A stretch of 64,000 bases of DNA from Lachnobacterium bovis DSM 14045 (lineage in GTDB: Bacteria > Bacillota > Clostridia > Lachnospirales > Lachnospiraceae). Each line of letters begins with the position of its first letter. Position 1 is the stretch's first letter. Where the stretch lies: positions 22,715 to 86,714 of the forward strand of contig NZ_FNPG01000013.1 of the NCBI RefSeq assembly GCF_900107245.1, given 5' to 3'. Made by a program: the position numbers and the translations under genes. This document shows positions 62,346 through 64,000 of this stretch, in pieces. The notes beneath the pieces are model-generated. The model worked only from the letters and a program-made list of their open reading frames with translations, did no database searches and was not told where the DNA came from.

Positions 62346-63249
62346 TAATAAAAAGGTAACAGCTTATTATCATTTGCCAGGATTGTTTGAATTCTACGAA
62401 TTTTATAAAGTTTTTTTGCCAGTGTATAGAAAGCATAGAGAATATTTTTATGATTGGTGTGAAATAGGTTCTATTTATGGCGCTCCTACTGATTGTTTAT
62501 GGGGAGGAGGCCGAATAGAATTTGGTGAGGTAAGTGCTAAAGATGTTCTTGCATTAATGAAAGAATATAACATTTCAGCTCGTTTAACATTTAGTAATTC
62601 TCAATTAAAAAAAGAACATTTAGATGATAAAAGATGCAATGAATTATGTGAGCTTTTTTCAAAAAGTGAAGGAAACAAAAATGGAGTGATTGTGCATTCG
62701 GATTTATTGTTGGATTATTTACGACAAAATTATAAAAATCTTTATTATGTAAGTTCTACGACTAAGGTTTTGAAAAAGTTCGAGGATTTTTATGATGAAG
62801 TAAAACGTGAAGAATTCAGTTATGTTGTACCAGATTTTAGGCTGAATAAAATGTTTCATAATTTAAAAAAAATGACACAATTCCAGAAAGATAAAGTTGA
62901 ATTCTTATGTAACGAATGTTGTTGGTTTGGGTGTAAGGATAGAAAGCGTTGTTATGAAGAGGTTAGCTATAGAAATTTTGGTGAAAAAGGATTAGGTCAT
63001 CATTGTATGGCGCCTAATGCGAAAGAAGGTTATAGATTTTCAAAAGCAATGAAGAATCCTGCTTTTATTTCGGTTAAAGATATACGGGAAAAATATATTC
63101 CAATGAGATTTTCTAATTTTAAAATCGAAGGAAGAGGTCTTGGAAATGCTCTGCTATTGGAATTTTTGTTGTATTATATGACTAAGCCAGAATATCAGAT
63201 CAATGTTAGAGAAGAAATTTATCTTGATAATATGCTAGACCTTTTTTAA
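62329..63249 (+). CDS. Uncharacterised cysteine-rich protein, translationally coupled to cysE
   Basis: A 306-residue soluble protein I cannot assign to a named family. It starts in the tail of cysE (17-base overlap). Notable segments are YGAPTDCLWGGGR, ISARLTFSNSQL, GVIVHSDLLLDYL, NLYYVSSTTKVL and YVVPDFRLNKMFHNL. A cysteine cluster CNECCWFGCKDRKRCYEEV (~201-219) is followed by GLGHHCMAP, which could bind iron-sulfur or zinc. The alternating strand/helix pattern, the PDFRLN strand and KIEGR at ~279 recall TIM-barrel peptidase U32/collagenase-like proteins, but the match is loose. Coupling to serine acetyltransferase suggests a sulfur or metal-centre role; this is inference. Confidence 0.75.
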   Translation: MMDGINNKKVTAYYHLPGLFEFYEFYKVFLPVYRKHREYFYDWCEIGSIYGAPTDCLWGGGRIEFGEVSAKDVLALMKEYNISARLTFSNSQLKKEHLDDKRCNELCELFSKSEGNKNGVIVHSDLLLDYLRQNYKNLYYVSSTTKVLKKFEDFYDEVKREEFSYVVPDFRLNKMFHNLKKMTQFQKDKVEFLCNECCWFGCKDRKRCYEEVSYRNFGEKGLGHHCMAPNAKEGYRFSKAMKNPAFISVKDIREKYIPMRFSNFKIEGRGLGNALLLEFLLYYMTKPEYQINVREEIYLDNMLDLF

Positions 63250-63440
63250 TGTGGATATTGTTTTTAAGATTATTGTTATTTCTAAATTAGTTGTTTTTAT
63301 TTTTATTCATATAAGTAAAACAGAAAAACAATCGATATACTAAGTATGTAAGAAGTATTCTGTTAGTAAATAGCAAAAAAGTAGTAGGTTGATTATTTTT
63401 TGATAGTTACTAAGCAACTAATTCGAAAGGAGATAACGCA

Positions 63441-63602
63441 ATGGATAAGTATGTATGTGGACCATGTGGTTATGAATATGACCCAGAAGTAGGCGACCCA
63501 GATAATGGCATAGAACCAGGAACGGCTTTTGAGGATCTTCCAGATGATTGGGTATGTCCACTTTGCGGAGTAGGAAAGGATGCATTTGAAAGGGCATTGT
63601 AA
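63441..63602 (+). CDS. Rubredoxin
   Basis: A 53-residue iron protein too short for many ORF cut-offs. Both CxxCG knuckles are present: [16 protein letters not shown] near the start and [14 protein letters not shown] near the end, with FEDLPDDW between them, the standard rubredoxin fold. It carries single electrons in the cytoplasm, often to oxygen- or peroxide-detoxifying enzymes in anaerobes. A strong ribosome binding site (AAAGGAGAT) precedes the ATG. Confidence 0.97.
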   Translation: MDKYVCGPCGYEYDPEVGDPDNGIEPGTAFEDLPDDWVCPLCGVGKDAFERAL

Positions 63603-63692
63603 GAAGTAATTTAATAAAAGAAAAGTTGAATTATAATTTTAATTATTAGAGAGCATGTACTTTGAGGTGACCCCTCAAAGTTAGACTTTTTT

Positions 63693-63719
63693 ACGAGACG
63701 ACTTCGGTCGTCTCGTTTT
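63693..63719. terminator. UUCG-tetraloop hairpin at the end of the IS transposase gene
   Basis: ACGAGACGAC (63693-63702) pairs perfectly with GTCGTCTCGT (63707-63716) around TTCG, with T-runs on both sides. It can terminate the transposase transcript (minus strand) and shield it from outside transcription. Confidence 0.85.
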
Positions 63720-63721
63720 CT

Positions 63722-64000
63722 TTATGCAGCTAAAAGATGGTGCCTGTATTGAACAGGACTCATCCATCCTAACTTTTCTTTTATTCTCTCTTCATTGTAA
63801 TACTTTATAAACCGTTCTATTTCCGATTTTAATTCCTCATAACTATAGTAAACAACACCATAGTATATCTCTTGCTTAAGTAAACCAAAGAAATTCTCCA
63901 TTATCGAATTATCAAGGCAGTTCCCTTTCCTGGACATACTTTGAAATATTCGTTCTTCTTTTAGTCTATGCGAGTATGCTTTCATCTGATAAGCCCAACC
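63722..64000 (-). CDS. IS3-family transposase OrfB, C-terminal part (cut by window edge)
   Basis: The frame is open to the right edge; the visible ~92 residues are the end of a DDE integrase-type transposase. It shows GWAYQMKAYSHRL, FQSMSRKGNCLDNSIMENFFGLLKQE, the final catalytic Glu region (DNSIMENFFG), and the C-terminal RFIKYYNEERIKEKLGWMSPVQYR, all standard for IS150-group OrfB. An internal Met at 63985 is not the true start, since conserved residues continue upstream. It appears intact as far as visible. Confidence 0.93.
   Translation of the reverse strand, partial: GWAYQMKAYSHRLKEERIFQSMSRKGNCLDNSIMENFFGLLKQEIYYGVVYYSYEELKSEIERFIKYYNEERIKEKLGWMSPVQYRHHLLAA

Larger units (their letters stand above)
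63656..64000. mobile_element. IS3/IS150-type insertion sequence, one end (continues past the window)
   Basis: The element end begins near TGTACTTTGAGG (63656) and includes TGACCCCTCAAAGTTAGAC, very similar to the terminal inverted repeats of IS150-group elements (TGACCCC...AAGTTAGAC). CTTTGAGG (63660-63667) can also fold onto CCTCAAAG (63673-63680). The transposase gene follows on the minus strand. The exact outer border, target duplication and other end are not visible. Confidence 0.75.

Noticed and set aside
609..62436. Many open frames of 60-130 codons on the strand opposite, or in other frames of, clear genes
   Set aside because: They lack ribosome binding sites and family features and mirror the codon pattern of the real genes.

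Overview
The window is AT-rich, densely packed bacterial DNA that looks like a Gram-positive anaerobe of the class Clostridia, most probably a member of the Lachnospiraceae. The reasons are the strong GGAGG-type ribosome binding sites, the clostridial-type thiamine cluster (short ThiC, ThiH rather than ThiO, TPP riboswitches), VanR/Bce-like two-component systems, a rubredoxin and the overall AT bias. The species cannot be named from the sequence alone. No rRNA, tRNA, CRISPR array or prophage was seen.

Layout. 1-3.8 kb: tail of a YeiH-type membrane protein, a methyltransferase, a DUF1015 protein, a flavin/pyridoxamine-type oxidase-fold protein and a DUF3592-like membrane protein. 4-9 kb: an NhaC antiporter, a small XRE regulator, a LytTR regulator coupled to a LiaF-like membrane protein, and a neurotransmitter:sodium symporter. 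9-16 kb: an MFS transporter behind an elaborate RNA leader, a tiny kinase-fold protein, and a giant DUF4011-helicase-nuclease protein resembling an anti-phage defence effector. 16-26.6 kb: phosphoglucomutase, a large secreted protein with a strong promoter, a secreted lipase-like hydrolase, a two-component system overlapping a glycerate kinase gene, and a phospholipase-C-like protein.

26.6-32.2 kb is a complete TPP-riboswitch-controlled operon thiS-thiF-thiG-thiH-tenI-thiC, making the thiazole and pyrimidine halves of thiamine. The coupling steps sit apart at 53.4-55.1 kb as a ThiE-ThiD fusion behind a second TPP riboswitch. 32.3-42.5 kb holds a DUF5131/DUF4186 fusion, a MATE exporter, a small hydrolase, an RpiB-like isomerase, a chemotaxis receptor, and two paralogous membrane diguanylate cyclases flanking an unusual ABC-F ATPase. 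42.6-52.3 kb has an unknown protein, a second methyltransferase, a glycogen-debranching enzyme and a two-component system next to a BceAB/SalXY-like ABC exporter. 52.4-63.6 kb has an SDR reductase, thiED, a cell-wall amidase, a hybrid histidine kinase with its response regulator, a DUF4430/ECF-S pair, a serine acetyltransferase, an uncharacterised cysteine-rich protein and a rubredoxin. The right edge runs into an IS3/IS150-type insertion sequence.

The points most worth a second look are: (i) the layered leader of the MFS gene (9039-9306), where a short ORF starts inside a three-way-junction RNA with terminator features and a second terminator-like hairpin buries the transporter's own ribosome binding site; (ii) 10-bp direct repeats exactly 21 bp apart in front of the LytTR gene; (iii) the helicase-nuclease defence candidate; (iv) the DUF5131/DUF4186 fusion; (v) an ABC-F protein whose second cassette has lost its helical subdomain; and (vi) a recurrent pattern of hydrophilic N/K/E/S-rich insertions in otherwise conserved proteins. 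All functional calls come from motif recognition and memory of families; no database search was run.
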